Assembly (NCBI GenBank): GCA_021399435.1
Contig: JAJTUP010000009.1
Coordinates: 744,001-808,000 of the forward strand
DNA: 64,000 nucleotides
Direction of reading: 5' to 3'
Origin: Diaporthe sp. PMI_573
Taxonomy: Eukaryota; Ascomycota; Sordariomycetes; Diaporthales; Diaporthaceae
The position numbers and the translations under genes were made by a program. The first letter of the stretch is position 1. Each line of letters starts with the position of its first letter. Of this stretch, positions 35,424-46,353 are shown piece by piece. The notes under the pieces were generated by a model, which was not told the origin of the DNA, searched no databases, and saw nothing but the letters and a program-made list of their open reading frames with translations.

Positions 35424-36124
35424 TTTGACCAAGATTGGAGTTCGACAGTCACCAAGCAGGCAGCGGGAATGAAAGACACAGCCTGAAAGGGAGCGGTCAG
35501 AACTTATCCACGCAGCACGTACACGTACAGACTCAACGCAGGGTCACAGCCACCCTGGTGGGGGAACACTTGTTGGAATGGCGTCCCGGCGGCTAAAGTG
35601 CGGAAGCTGCGATGTTAGTCGCCGGGCAATCTTCGGCGAATTTAAGTTTTCTCATACAGCGCAGTTGCGAGCCGGTCTGGGTTGGCACAGTCTTCTGAAC
35701 TCTGAGCTGTCTTGTAACAAGGGAAAGAAATCCAGGGAAATACCTCCGTATAAGACTTCTAATGGATATTGTCTTAGTGGTGATACTAAAAGCCATGGGA
35801 GGGTATCCCACCACGCCGAGATGCCTCCGGCTCTGCTTCACGATGGTATTCTTGCCAATGTGGTTCTAACACGCTGTGACACTTGCATGGTGCTTTTTCA
35901 GTCGGCCTGCTGGTAGAAATTCAAGAGTCTAACAGCATGGTCACAGAATTTGAACGACTCGACAAACAAAGTCAAAGACAATTTCTATCGTAAGTAAATA
36001 TTCAGTCGGTCACATCTACCCTTTAAATTCCAAACAGTGAAAAGTATGCAGGTTTGCCACGCTCACTCTCATCGGCAACCCCTGGAGGTACGAAAGGCAT
36101 CTCGAGGACGCAGCTGATACACCC
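35424..36124. other. Intergenic
   Basis: The 5' side of the acetyltransferase gene and the 3' side of the Lys/Glu/Ala-rich gene. Nothing recognisable. Confidence 0.5.
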
Positions 36125-36823
36125 TCAGCAAGCGGCGATGGGCTGAGGCTGGGCAACGGTCATCCTGATGGGGACGTCGTTGACAACATACAGCTCCTCC
36201 ACCGGCTCAACAGACGGCTCCTGGTTCTGTCCCTCGGCGGTCTCCTCCACCTGGGTCTCCTCATCGTCGTCGTCGGAACTTTCGGCATCCTCGGCCTTCA
36301 CTTCGCTCTCCTTCTTTGGAGATGTACCCCTCCCCCAGCTCAGGAGCCTGGCGAAGTAGCCAGCGCTCTCTGGGTTCTCGGCGGCGGCGGCGGCGGCGGC
36401 AGCAGCCTTCTCCTGCTTCTCGGCAGCAGCGGCCGCCCGAGCCTCCTTCTTGGCGTCATTTGTCTCCTTGCGCGCTTCCTTCTTGGCAACCTTCTTGGTG
36501 TCCCGCTTCTCCTGTCGGGCCTCCTTCTTTTCCACCCGCTCGGCCTTGCGGGCCTCCTTCTTGCCGGTCTTGTCGGCTGAGCTGCGGCGGGCGGCAGGCT
36601 TGGTCCGGGCCGGGGTCATCTCGGGCTCGGCGGTGGCAGCCTCCTCGGTGGGAACCTCAGAGTCGGCTTCGGCGGTGGTCTCCTGCGTTGTCTCAGGCTC
36701 TGCTGGGGTAGGAACAGGAGTGGTGGTAACCCTGGAGTCGGCACCCTTTCCAGGTGCACTGTCGTTCTCTTTGGCGGATGCGCCACCGCGTTGGCGGAGG
36801 ACGGCGTTGGCGATACGGACCAT
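36125..36823 (-). CDS. Lys/Glu/Ala-rich hypothetical protein with predicted coiled coil
   Basis: A single exon of 232 residues starting MVRIANAVLRQRGG. The middle (about residues 75-150) is almost wholly Lys, Glu, Ala and Arg in a KKEARK-type repeat, likely a long charged helix or coiled coil. It is flanked by Thr/Pro/Glu-rich disorder and an acidic stretch. The C terminus (ELYVVNDVPIRMTV) looks like a short folded or binding element. No family was recognised. The open frame is biased in composition and the opposite strand is also partly open, so confidence is moderate; the defined termini favour a real gene. Confidence 0.6.
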   Translation of the reverse strand: MVRIANAVLRQRGGASAKENDSAPGKGADSRVTTTPVPTPAEPETTQETTAEADSEVPTEEAATAEPEMTPARTKPAARRSSADKTGKKEARKAERVEKKEARQEKRDTKKVAKKEARKETNDAKKEARAAAAAEKQEKAAAAAAAAAENPESAGYFARLLSWGRGTSPKKESEVKAEDAESSDDDDEETQVEETAEGQNQEPSVEPVEELYVVNDVPIRMTVAQPQPIAAC

Positions 36824-37998
36824 CTTGACTTCAGGATTGTCTACCGAGGAGTAGAGAAAATATTGGAAGGGAGCCAGCGTGTGTGATTTGGTTTGTCCCT
36901 GGCAGGTTGCAGCTGACGGAAATCTGTCTGATTGTTTGTGCCGCTTGAATGAATCGAATCCAGAAAACCTCAGGATGTTTCACCTGAGATCCAGTATTTA
37001 AGTCTTCAAGTGGCGAAAAACCTCGGTGATGCTGACTGGTACTTCGTGCAAGTCGGGATGTTGACGGCTGTCAGCGTCAGCCAGTCTCCCGACCGATGCA
37101 CGCACGACCGGAACGTTGAGCAGCAACAGCACCTCGAGCAAAATCCCCTCTCGCCCACAAAGTGAAGAGGCGCCCCAAACAGTCTTTGTGGCGATGTCAA
37201 ACCCTGTGGGCAAACCATTACGTATGCAGGGAATTCATTAGTATCTATTATTGGTGATGATTCAAGTGCCTGTCAAGGGCTGACAATTTGTCATGCCTCC
37301 CATCCCGCGCACCCGAGTTTTTGGATTGCCGTGTTGTTTCACAAGCAAATGCATTACACTCTTCTCTCAGTTTTGATTCGGTTGTGACAAACGACTGCAT
37401 AAACACTGTGGCGACATGACTGTCTACATGCAAGGTACAGTATTTCAGTTTCAAATAGTCCGCCTTCAATGAAAGCAACAGCTACGCACTATGCCAATCC
37501 ATTCGGAATAAGGGCAAGCATCCCGTATCCTTAACCTTCAGTGCAAAATTCACAGCTGGTTGCATTTTCATCATCCCGCTTGTCAGTGCATGACCCGAAA
37601 CCCGGCGCCCTTGTCATGTTGCGATGCATGCCCGAACCCATGACATGATAACTGGTCGTGAGTCTCTTTTGAAATAGTATGACGGTCAGAAGTGCCTTCA
37701 AAGCACATCAAAACCGTGCTATGCTTTTGCAGTAGCCGCCCCCATTCAGGGACCGTTTTTCAGGGACCGTTCATCTCATAAGGTTAACCTTTCATTCCCA
37801 GCACAGACAGAGCATAGTCTCGTGACGAAATCACCAATGCAAGTCCGCGCAAACTCATGGTTCTCATGACTGATCGTGCAAGACATTCAACCCCGCGTCC
37901 TGAATAGGTCCAGATCCAATTCGATGCCCAACGCCGCACACTTTCCCGCCCCGAACACCACAAAACCATACACCCCAAAGCGCACAGGTGGATGCCTC
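36824..37998. other. Intergenic
   Basis: Over 1 kb between two minus-strand genes. An open frame at 37784-38128 overlaps the transporter's 3' end and has no domain. Nothing else recognised. Confidence 0.5.
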
Positions 37999-38972
37999 TC
38001 AAGTGGAGCCATCGCCGGAGTCCAGTAGCCTCACGATGCCGTAACTCGTACCCGCAGCCAGGGCACCTATCAGCAGCGTGTGCAGGGCGCCCCAGACGCC
38101 GGCCCTCTTGTTGTGGATGGTGACCCATGTCTTGACAAAGCCAAATACCAACAGGATGACGACGGTGATGGCGATGCTGACCAACAGCGCCATGCGGGCC
38201 GAGTGCATGATAAAATAAGGGATCATGGGGATCAGCCCGCCGACAAAGTAGCTCAGGCCCATTGTGACGGCCGAGACCCAGGCGGCGCTGGTGTCGGGCT
38301 CGGGCAGCTGCAGCTCAAAGTCCATCATGAACTTGAGCCAGCGCTCCTCGCGCTTGGGGTCCCCGGTGACACACAGCTCGTCGACAACGCCGCGGGCGGC
38401 GGCGCGCGAGATGCCGTACTTGTCGAACACCTCGTAGATCTCCTCCCGCTCGCGGTCCGGGCAGTGGTCGACCTCCCAGCGCTCGCGCTCGTACTCGGCC
38501 TCCCAGTGCTGGCGCTCGGTGGCGGCGGCCAGGTAGGCACCCAGCCCCATGCTTATCATGCCCGAGAAGAGCTCTGCCAGGCCGCCGATGACGACGAGCT
38601 TGGTGCTCCCCAGGGAGGAGAGGCCGGCCGTCAGGGCAAAGGGCACGGTGAGGCCATCTGCGAAGCCGACTAGGAGGTTTTCCGGTCAGTGGATGGTTCA
38701 TGTTTTGGTGCAAGGCTGATTGCGTGAATGCGTCACTTACTTGTGATGTCGCGGATCATGTCCCCATTGCTGCTGTGCTCCTCATGGTGGTGAGGGTCGT
38801 GCTGGTGAGAGAGATGCCTCTGCGATGGGCGTCTCAGGGCGTCGGGCCGGAGCAGTGGTGAGTTGAGCGGGGCGCGTTCAACGGGCGGCTCGGCTCCGTG
38901 CCGGGCGTGGTGATGACGGCCGTCGGCGGTGCCGTTGCCAAGCAGTGGGGCTGCTTCTGAGGGATTGGCCAT
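37999..38972 (-). CDS. CCC1: Vacuolar iron/manganese transporter, CCC1/VIT1 family
   Basis: Two exons: 38972-38741 and 38669-37999 (300 residues). The intron begins GTAAGT and ends CTCCTAG. The start at 38972 is the first ATG in frame. Residues 1-75 are hydrophilic and rich in His (HHHARH near the start, then HQHDPHHHEEH), followed by MIRDITIGFADGLTVPFAL, the conserved first helix of the family. Five membrane segments can be traced: two before and three after a charged cytosolic loop (EREEIYEVFDKYGIS region), the VIT metal-binding domain with Glu and Met residues. Yeast Ccc1 stores Fe(II) and Mn(II) in the vacuole; VIT1 is a proton antiporter. In Aspergilli CccA is induced by high iron. No iron-responsive element was identified here. 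Confidence 0.93.
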
Positions 38973-39948
38973 GATGTGGTTGATGTGCAAGATTCTGGAT
39001 CTGTATGCAGCCCAGCAGGCCTAATTTCTTCAAAGTGCCGTCGTCAAGGAGGATTGGCTTTGGGCTCTGGCTCTGGCTCTGGCTTTGGCTTCGGCTTCCG
39101 AAGAGCGAACCAGGCAATGCAACGACTTCGGCTCAAGTAAGTGAAGGGGTGGTATGGATGTGGAAGTGAGTGGTTACAGAGGTAGCAACCAGATCAATTG
39201 AGGCTCTCAAACAGTTCAGACTGCGACAGAAACTGAAGATGGCCAGGTTGATATACCCTTATGCCTTTTTCTCTCCCCAGAGGGACCTTTCTTCTTGAAG
39301 GAACCTCCTTCCCTGGCGAAAGGGCTGCCGGTGTGGGGCGTCGTGGTCATCAGGTTCCTTGAAGCTCTGATTGGCCCTTGGGGTTGCTTTGGGACAGGAC
39401 ATGCTTAAGCTTGTCTTTATTCCCTGTGCCTCCCCGGGCATCCTAACACCAAGGAAGGCCCATGCTTTCTCAACATAGGGAGGGGCATTGGCTGTCATCG
39501 TATGACTTCACATTTCATGCATCTCGGCCAGACCTCTCATACGATATCCTCGTCAACCAGCATCCATCTCTTCTCAGAGGGCCGTCACTCCTCGGGGACT
39601 TTGGTGGGGTCGTCAGCAATGGTCAGCGTCAACCGCATGGCCCACAGTGTTACATCGAGCCGGCTGTCCCGACGGTCCCAGGCAGGAAGGGTTCAAGCGA
39701 ATACATTCAATGGATTTTCATCCCTCCGAACATCATAGGTTTCTGAAAACCGAACCCATGTTTTCTTTGGAATCCCCGAAATAAACTACCCGAAGGGACA
39801 CGCACCATCGTGCACTCAGCTGTGACTGTCCAAACCCGGATCCTTTTCTACGCTATACCGAAGACCTCGTACGGGAGATATGCCCAAGCCCCAATCTGCC
39901 TTGAAATATCCTCACCAAATATAAGCAGAGACCCCCCAATTGTCATGT
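38973..39948. other. Intergenic; CCC1 promoter and P450 downstream region
   Basis: It contains a TCTGGC-type repeat near the CCC1 start. Open frames of about 80-95 codons on the plus strand (39462-39746) lack features. No gene is claimed. Confidence 0.5.
39063..39096. repeat. TCTGGC/GCTTTG hexamer repeat upstream of CCC1
   Basis: Three copies of CTCTGG followed by degenerate units, about 100 bases before the CCC1 start, so probably in its 5' leader. Confidence 0.75.
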
Positions 39949-41901
39949 CTAGCTCGGAACGGCCCAGTCAATCTTCGCCTCAGCGGCATCCAGCACTCTC
40001 TTCACCTTGTCATGTCGCGGGATGAGCCTGATGTGGAAAGGCACTGGCGACCTGCCGCTGAGCCCATCGTATTCTCGGAGATCTATCGGGTGCCCTGGAA
40101 CCTGCTCCAGCGTGAAGGCCCATATCAGCCGGGAGATACCCAGCCAGATCTCGCGCTCTGCAACTATTATGGCCGGACAGATGCGTCTTCCCGCGCCGAA
40201 CATCCAGTGATCGCGCTGGTATGGGTCGGTGAGGTTGGATGACTGCGCGGAGGTGAGCGAGTCCCCGATGTAACGGTCAGGCTGCATTTGGTGCATTGGT
40301 TCAGTAATTCATTCCCCAGAATCCACGTCTGGACACGCGCTCTTGGTATTGAGAACTCACGTTGAAATCCATTGGGTTATCGTGCCGGTCTTGGTCATGG
40401 TGCATTGTCCAGGTATTCAACACCACGACTGTGTCCTTGGGGATAAAGTTACCATTATACGTAAAGTTCTCCGAAGCTACGTGAGGCGTGCCGAGCCAAA
40501 AAGGATTGTGGCACCTCTCAACTTCCTTGACGATAGCATGGATGTACGGGAGGTCTGCCTCATCTTCCACTCTTGGGAGTCGATCGCGGCCCACAACTCG
40601 GTCAAGGTCTTCCTGGGCCCTTCTTTGGATCTCTGGATAAGCCGGTATAAGGGCAGAGAACCATTGTATGATGGAAGCAGTCTGAATCCTCTTCGGTCAG
40701 CGAGTTCTCTGCTGTGCTTTAAGGGGGTTCAAGTATAGCGACCAACCGTCTCAACACCACCGATCATGAAGGCCGACGCAGTCATGGCCATGTCGAGATC
40801 GTCAAGCTGCTCTGCCTCGCGGACCTCGAGCATCGTCTTGGCCAAGCAGTCAGGGACACTCCCACCAAGCCGCATACGCCTGTCAATATCGTTGATCAGG
40901 CCACCGTAAGTGTCCACCAGATCCCTGTGTAATTTGCGCCCGCGAGTTCGCAATTGGGAGGGCAGGTATTGGAGAATAGGGATGAAGTCAACCAGATTGG
41001 ACATGGGGCCAGTGCAGTTCCTTTGGTCCATTTCTGCATTAGCCTCTGTCTCGAAATCTACCGCCGAAGACATTCATCGAGCGACTTACATGAAAGCCCG
41101 GCCGAGCCGGAGAGCGGTGCTGACCATGGGATGGTGGACAGAGTCAGTCCTCGCCCCAAATACAATGGTCAACATGTTGTTCAACGAGAACCGCCCTGCG
41201 TAAGGCTGCGGGTTGACAAGGCTCCTCCCGCCGTTGCTAGCCTCGTAGAGAGCAGCAATCATATCCGTGGCTTCGCGGTCGAGAACAGAGGTGTACTGAT
41301 CGACGGCCTTCTGGCTCAGCCAGCCAGAAGCAATGCGCCGGTGCTTTCGCCAGCGGTCGTTGTACGGCGTGGCAGTGATTCCACGCCCCGCGAAGACAGT
41401 CTGGCTCTTGATGAACATCTCCTTGCGGGATGAGAACACCGCACCGTTTGTCACCATGAGATCTTTGGCAACCTGCGGGCTCGAAATAATGACAAAGAGT
41501 TGGTTGCCGAGCCATATGGAATACAGGCTTCCGAATCTCTTTGCCCACTTGTCGAGGATGAGTTCCGGGTACTGATGGGTCAGGAATGGGAAGGATCCTG
41601 ATATGATTTAGTTTCTAGCGTCGCATATTTACTTTGTTACAATGACCGGGGATTAAGGCTTACCAAGGATTGGTAGAGGCTTGGGTCCATCAGGAATCTT
41701 GTTTCCAGCCTCGTCACAAAGTTGTCTGAAAGAGATTCGCTGCTGAGACTGGGCCAAGAAGAATCCAGTCAAGAGCGCGGCCACGCATAACCAGCCGAAC
41801 GGCCCGGACACGAAGCCGAAGCTTTTGCTCAAGATGGTCCAGGCTAGAACTTGTGGCAGCTCCAGCGAAGCGCTGGTGAGGTTGTCCGATTTGATGCCCA
41901 T
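39949..41901 (-). CDS. Cytochrome P450 monooxygenase (microsomal)
   Basis: Five exons: 41901-41664, 41597-41090, 41020-40747, 40681-40361 and 40281-39949 (557 residues). An N-terminal hydrophobic anchor (about residues 25-50, FGWLCVAALLTGFF) is followed by the Pro-rich hinge DGPKPLPILG. Signature elements are present: C-helix WRKHRR; I-helix GGVETT at about 335-341, across a splice junction; ExxR (EVER) at 393-396; PDRY in the PERF region; and the haem loop FGAGRRICPA with Cys near 482. The usual Gly after the haem Cys-Pro is Ala. The acceptor of exon 3 (AAG at 41023-41021) is less typical but gives a continuous RAFMNCTGPMSN. It resembles the O-methylsterigmatocystin oxidoreductase-like group of fungal P450s. 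The substrate is unknown; the esterase gene upstream is a possible partner. Confidence 0.9.
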
Positions 41902-43724
41902 TCTGATCTTCTGTGACGAATAAATAGAGAGATGGGAAGATGGAATATACCACATTCAAGTTGGGCAAACATTACGGAGAAGACTCGAGAATATATAGAT
42001 ATCCGAACCAAACTCAAGCCCCAAGACTTTTAGGAATGCAGCGGTACGAGTCTAGTAATACCATGCAGATTCGCACAACAGTACCCATCCGTCTCGCCAG
42101 CTTTGTACGAACACCCCCCGGCTCGACCTCGACTAGTCTCACGACACCAACGAACGTTCATTTTCCCCCGGCTCTGATATCTCGATTTTGAGACCGGTCA
42201 AAGAAACTCCCATGCTACGGATGACCCGCCTCACCCAAATGGTCCATCGCCTTAGCAGCTGACCGAGAGATGTCTGCTTTTTCAGTCTGGCGACGTTGGC
42301 CACCATGGTTGCTACGTTGTACAATACGATAGTGGTCATCTTGTCCATGTATGCGGGCAAGTGGAGTCGATTCTGGACAAATTGGAAGACTACAACACAA
42401 GTACACGGGATGGACCACAAGTTGGTGTGGGCAGATTATCAAGGATCCGGGGCACATACTATACATTGTTCCAGGCTTTCCGTTGCCGCGCCCACCGGTA
42501 AATGGTCGACGTGCGCATCCCCCGCGTGTGGCGTCGATACTTGCCTGAAAGGTGATGGGATTCCGCGGTCTGTGCATGGCGCGGAAAGAGGATAGATATC
42601 GTGTTCGTACTTTTGTTTTTTCAATCGCCTGGCCCGGGGGTGCACCACAGCGCCAGGAGGAAGTACGGAGCCCTGGCCGATACCCAATCAACCGATTGTG
42701 TCGTATGCATATGCAGGTGACCTAAGGTGCATCGTTCACGCAGAATCTGGCCATCTCACTTTGTGTTACTTGTATAAGTCCAATGATTTGTCTATTTCCC
42801 TTGTCAGACCACCCTACAATTATAGCTCCACAGCAGCCACTCGGCTCCAAAAACGCAATTCTTGATAATAGTGGTTAGTGCCTAACAGCATGACGATCCT
42901 GCAGATTCAAGGGCCAGTAGACCCTGTAATGTACTTGAGCGACGAGGCTTGCCGCCGATTGGTGCCAGCTGGCCCTGCTTGATGATATGAAGTACGCCGC
43001 CGTGGGACCCGGTTCAACATCTCCATATCGAGAAAAACTACCAGGATCTCACTCAAGGAAGTTTAGAGTGCTGACTGCTAAAAGCCAAGATATCAGATCT
43101 GTTTAGGCGAGCGCAGACTCCTTCTCATTGACTCGAATGGAATTTTTGCCTACGAGACCAAGCTTTACATGATAAATTACTGAGGTCAATGTGGAATAAC
43201 CTCCTTTAGCATAAATTTCCATAGGAAAACAGCCGGGCTTTTGAGAGGAAGCCCAATTTGCCGTGAAATTGTGTAGGCTGGTTGAGAGAAAGTCTAGATT
43301 TTGACTTTTTGTGTAGTTAGTCAGAAGTCTGGACCTTCATTTCACTAGTTATGTTCTAAACAGCGCGTAAGTACAAGATATGCAGGTGATGTTTATTGCT
43401 CGTGTATGTGGACAGCTAAGAATGAATCCTTCTGACTGGGATGAAAAGAATTCGTGGCGGGACTGACAATTCCATTTGGAAATAAGATACTTGGTCATGA
43501 TCTTGGGGTGATGGAAATACTGAGAAACGTGGCTCTTGAAAAGGCTGCATGCACGTCTTTATGATACTGCATTGGAAACCCGCGAAACCCGTGTCTCAAC
43601 ACAGGTCCGCTATTTTCGCAGCTCTGGGCATCTTGGAATCAGAATTTGGGTAGAATTAGCATATTATGATTATGTTGCGACGCCATAAGCGATCCGGGCC
43701 GTCGAACCCACTTCCATCCTATGT
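41902..43724. other. Intergenic between P450 and carboxylesterase genes
   Basis: About 1.8 kb, AT-richer than its surroundings from about 42,700. Short overlapping frames near 42,140-42,690 exist on both strands, without domains. It should hold the P450 promoter and esterase 3' UTR. Confidence 0.5.
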
Positions 43725-45479
43725 TTACACAATCCCTTCAACCATAGCCTGCTGCCACCAAGCACACCTCTCATTGGCCATATCATCCTTTCCAGCGACG
43801 ACCCCCTCGGCGGTGATCTGAACCACCACCGCATCCTCCCCGTAGACGGGGAACTCTGGCGCAGTGCCAGCCGGGTTGTCTGCTGGCTCACCCGTGGCCG
43901 CAAACCCGACGATGTAGTCCTGCAGCGCAGCCGCCAGCGCCGGGTCGACAGCGACACCGTCGTTGAGGGTACTGGTGTCGCCGTTGAAGAAGGTGTAGGC
44001 CGTGTCCTGAGCGTGGTAGCCCGGAGGGACCGCGAAGATGTAGTTGTGCGTCTGGTTCTGCAGCGCCAGGGCGAGGTAGCGCGTCGTGCAGCTGAAGTCG
44101 ACGTCGCCGACAAGCTGTACGCCACGGAGGAACTGGTTCGGGTAGGCCTCTGCCGGATATAGCGTGTCGAGGATGTGGGTCAGGTTTGCGACCTCGGGAA
44201 AGCTGGCCGTGAGCGCCTCAATCAGGTCTGCCTCGCTGTCGATGGTGGAGGGCACAAAGGGCCCTGCTTCGAGGGAGTTGTGCGCCGCCATGACGTTGAC
44301 GTTGGAGTGGAACTTCCCTTGTGCAAGGAGCACCTGGGGGAGGGCGGGCACATAGGCCCCGTCGGGGGCTGGGCCGTAGGTGAATTGGCCCTTGGGTGCT
44401 GCTTTGACGGCGCCGAAGTTGATGGCCTTCAGCGTCTCGGAGTCCAGAGAAGCTAGCTCGGATGCATTTGAGATTTCCTTTCCGGTAGAATCCGTTGCCT
44501 CTGTCAGGGTAGCTTCATAGGCATCTGTCAAATTGAGGTTGAATTGGAGGGCCGGAGACTGGATGATGCCCTGGGCAAAGGGGAGCGAACCCTCTCCACC
44601 GTAGGCTGTGATGTGGTGAAGGATGCTTGTCGCACCCGCACTCTCACCAATTGCAGTGACACGGGATGATGAACCTCCAAAACGACCGATATACTTCTGG
44701 ACCCATTCCAAAGCGACGCGCTGGTCGTATAAACCCAGGTTGGGAGTGATGCCACCAGCCCCAAGCCAACCGAACAGGCCGAGACGGTAGTTGATCGCCA
44801 CGACAATAACACCCTCGCCATTGTTAATCTTTGAACGCGCAATGATGCCAGCCGGGTTTCCGGCAGATGTTTTGGATCCTGACGTGAAGCCGCCACCGTG
44901 TATCCAGACCAGGACAGGTGCTGCCCGTGGTCAGCTGGTGCAACAAGGGACGCTTCCCAGGAACCATCAAGGTAGACTAAGACGTACCTGGTTCTGCTGT
45001 GTTCCTCTCGAAGACGTTGGCAGGCACATAAACATCAAGCACCAGACACGCCTCAGTCTGTCCTGCTTGGGAGAGCATGATCTGCTCCATCACCTCGGTA
45101 GACACGCCATTTGACTGAGCGGTGAGCTCAATGATCCACTCGGGATACGACTGCATACAAATCACATCCGTCGAGCCATTTTTGACAACAGAGCTGTTCC
45201 CCCGAGGGAGGCCAACGGTGTGAAACCGCAGGTCATCGGTGGGCTGCTCCGCGTACGGGATGTTGGAGAAAATGTAATAGCCTCCAGATGACTGTCCGAC
45301 AGGTCAGCCGTGACTGTCATACAACTGGTAGATTAAAGAATGCTACGCACATTGGTAGTGGCCGTGTGAATCTCATATCCCAAATCCACCGACGGAGCCT
45401 GAGTGACGTTGTTCCTTCTTAGAAGCGAAGCCACAGCCGCCCCAGTCAGGGCGGCCAGAGTGAGAGCGCGGACCAACAT
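43725..45479 (-). CDS. Secreted type-B carboxylesterase/lipase
   Basis: Three exons: 45479-45351, 45291-44988 and 44920-43725 (542 residues). Donors are GTGCGT and GTACGT; acceptors are GGACAG and GGGCAG. The protein starts with a signal peptide (MLVRALTLAALTGAAVAS) followed by RR. The alpha/beta-hydrolase core has VLVWIHGGGF (oxyanion hole), NYRLGLFG, and the nucleophile elbow GESAG with Ser near 238. Near the C terminus YHAQDTAYTFF corresponds to the family pattern in which the catalytic His precedes a D-x-x-Y-x-F segment. Several N-glycosylation sequons (NLT, NAS, NQT) fit secretion. Substrates of fungal type-B esterases range from lipids to secondary metabolites. It shares strand with the P450 about 1.8 kb downstream. 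Confidence 0.9.
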
Positions 45480-46353
45480 GACGATCTGGAGAATGGTAAG
45501 AGGAAGCTTCAAAGGGGTTGAAGACCAGGAACAAGGCCTCTGAAAGCTCTGGGACGAGGAACCAAGATCAATCACTACCCTGATATATACGTCAGAAGGG
45601 GGGTTGGGTTTGCCTACAGTCTCCATAGTCCAGATCTTTAGGATGCACCGGTCCCCACTCTCATTTCGACTACTTTTGATCCCTTGAAGGTGCAGTATCC
45701 GTCTGGTCTAGTGCGTTGACCATCGGTTTCCTGGTTCAGATTTCGTCAATCTGGTGCCTAGAGCCCTACGAATTCCTGCGGGACATCATGCACCCAGATG
45801 GTAAGATCACTACGGCTCGCTGTCCCAGCCTCGGCTGGACTTCCGTTTGTAAGAGGCCGTTGTGGGTCCGATCCACAAGCGTTGCCGGCATTCCACACCG
45901 TTCTGGTAGGCAAATCGACTCCGGGAGATCGTCCGGGATGTCCGGGTGTGGCACAGCCGCAGGTTGCCCTGCAAACGCCAGGTTGACAAGCTTCGGTGGG
46001 CTCGGAGGTGGGAACCGAATGGATTCTCCTGCGCTCTTGCAGGAATGCGGCTGCCTGTAAGGGCAGACAGGCATTGACAAGCAATCTCTTCGCTCATGAG
46101 ACCCAAGTGCCTGGACCGCACCTCTTCAAAAGCAGCAGACAGACATGCAGTGTCAACTTATCTTGCACCTGACGGATTATGCCCCATGCACACAAAGGCA
46201 AGCGGAGTCTTGTGCCGGCCATTGCGACGGCGATACCATGGTGCTGAATTTTCTGTACCCGGGATGCGCGACTCTCTCGAACGTAGTTATCGATGTACTT
46301 GATCGTTTCTCCTTGCGATTTGGCTGGTACCTCCTGGATCGTGGTCTATCCCG
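45480..46353. other. Intergenic, GC-rich with three open minus-strand frames
   Basis: Between 45,758 and 46,121 all three minus-strand frames are open for about 100 codons, so openness gives no evidence for any one of them. No domain or signal peptide was recognised. The end nearest the esterase should hold its promoter. Confidence 0.45.

Noticed and set aside
45758..46121. Three overlapping minus-strand frames of about 100 codons
   Set aside because: All three frames are open at once, which reflects base composition; no start context, signal peptide or splice partner was convincing.
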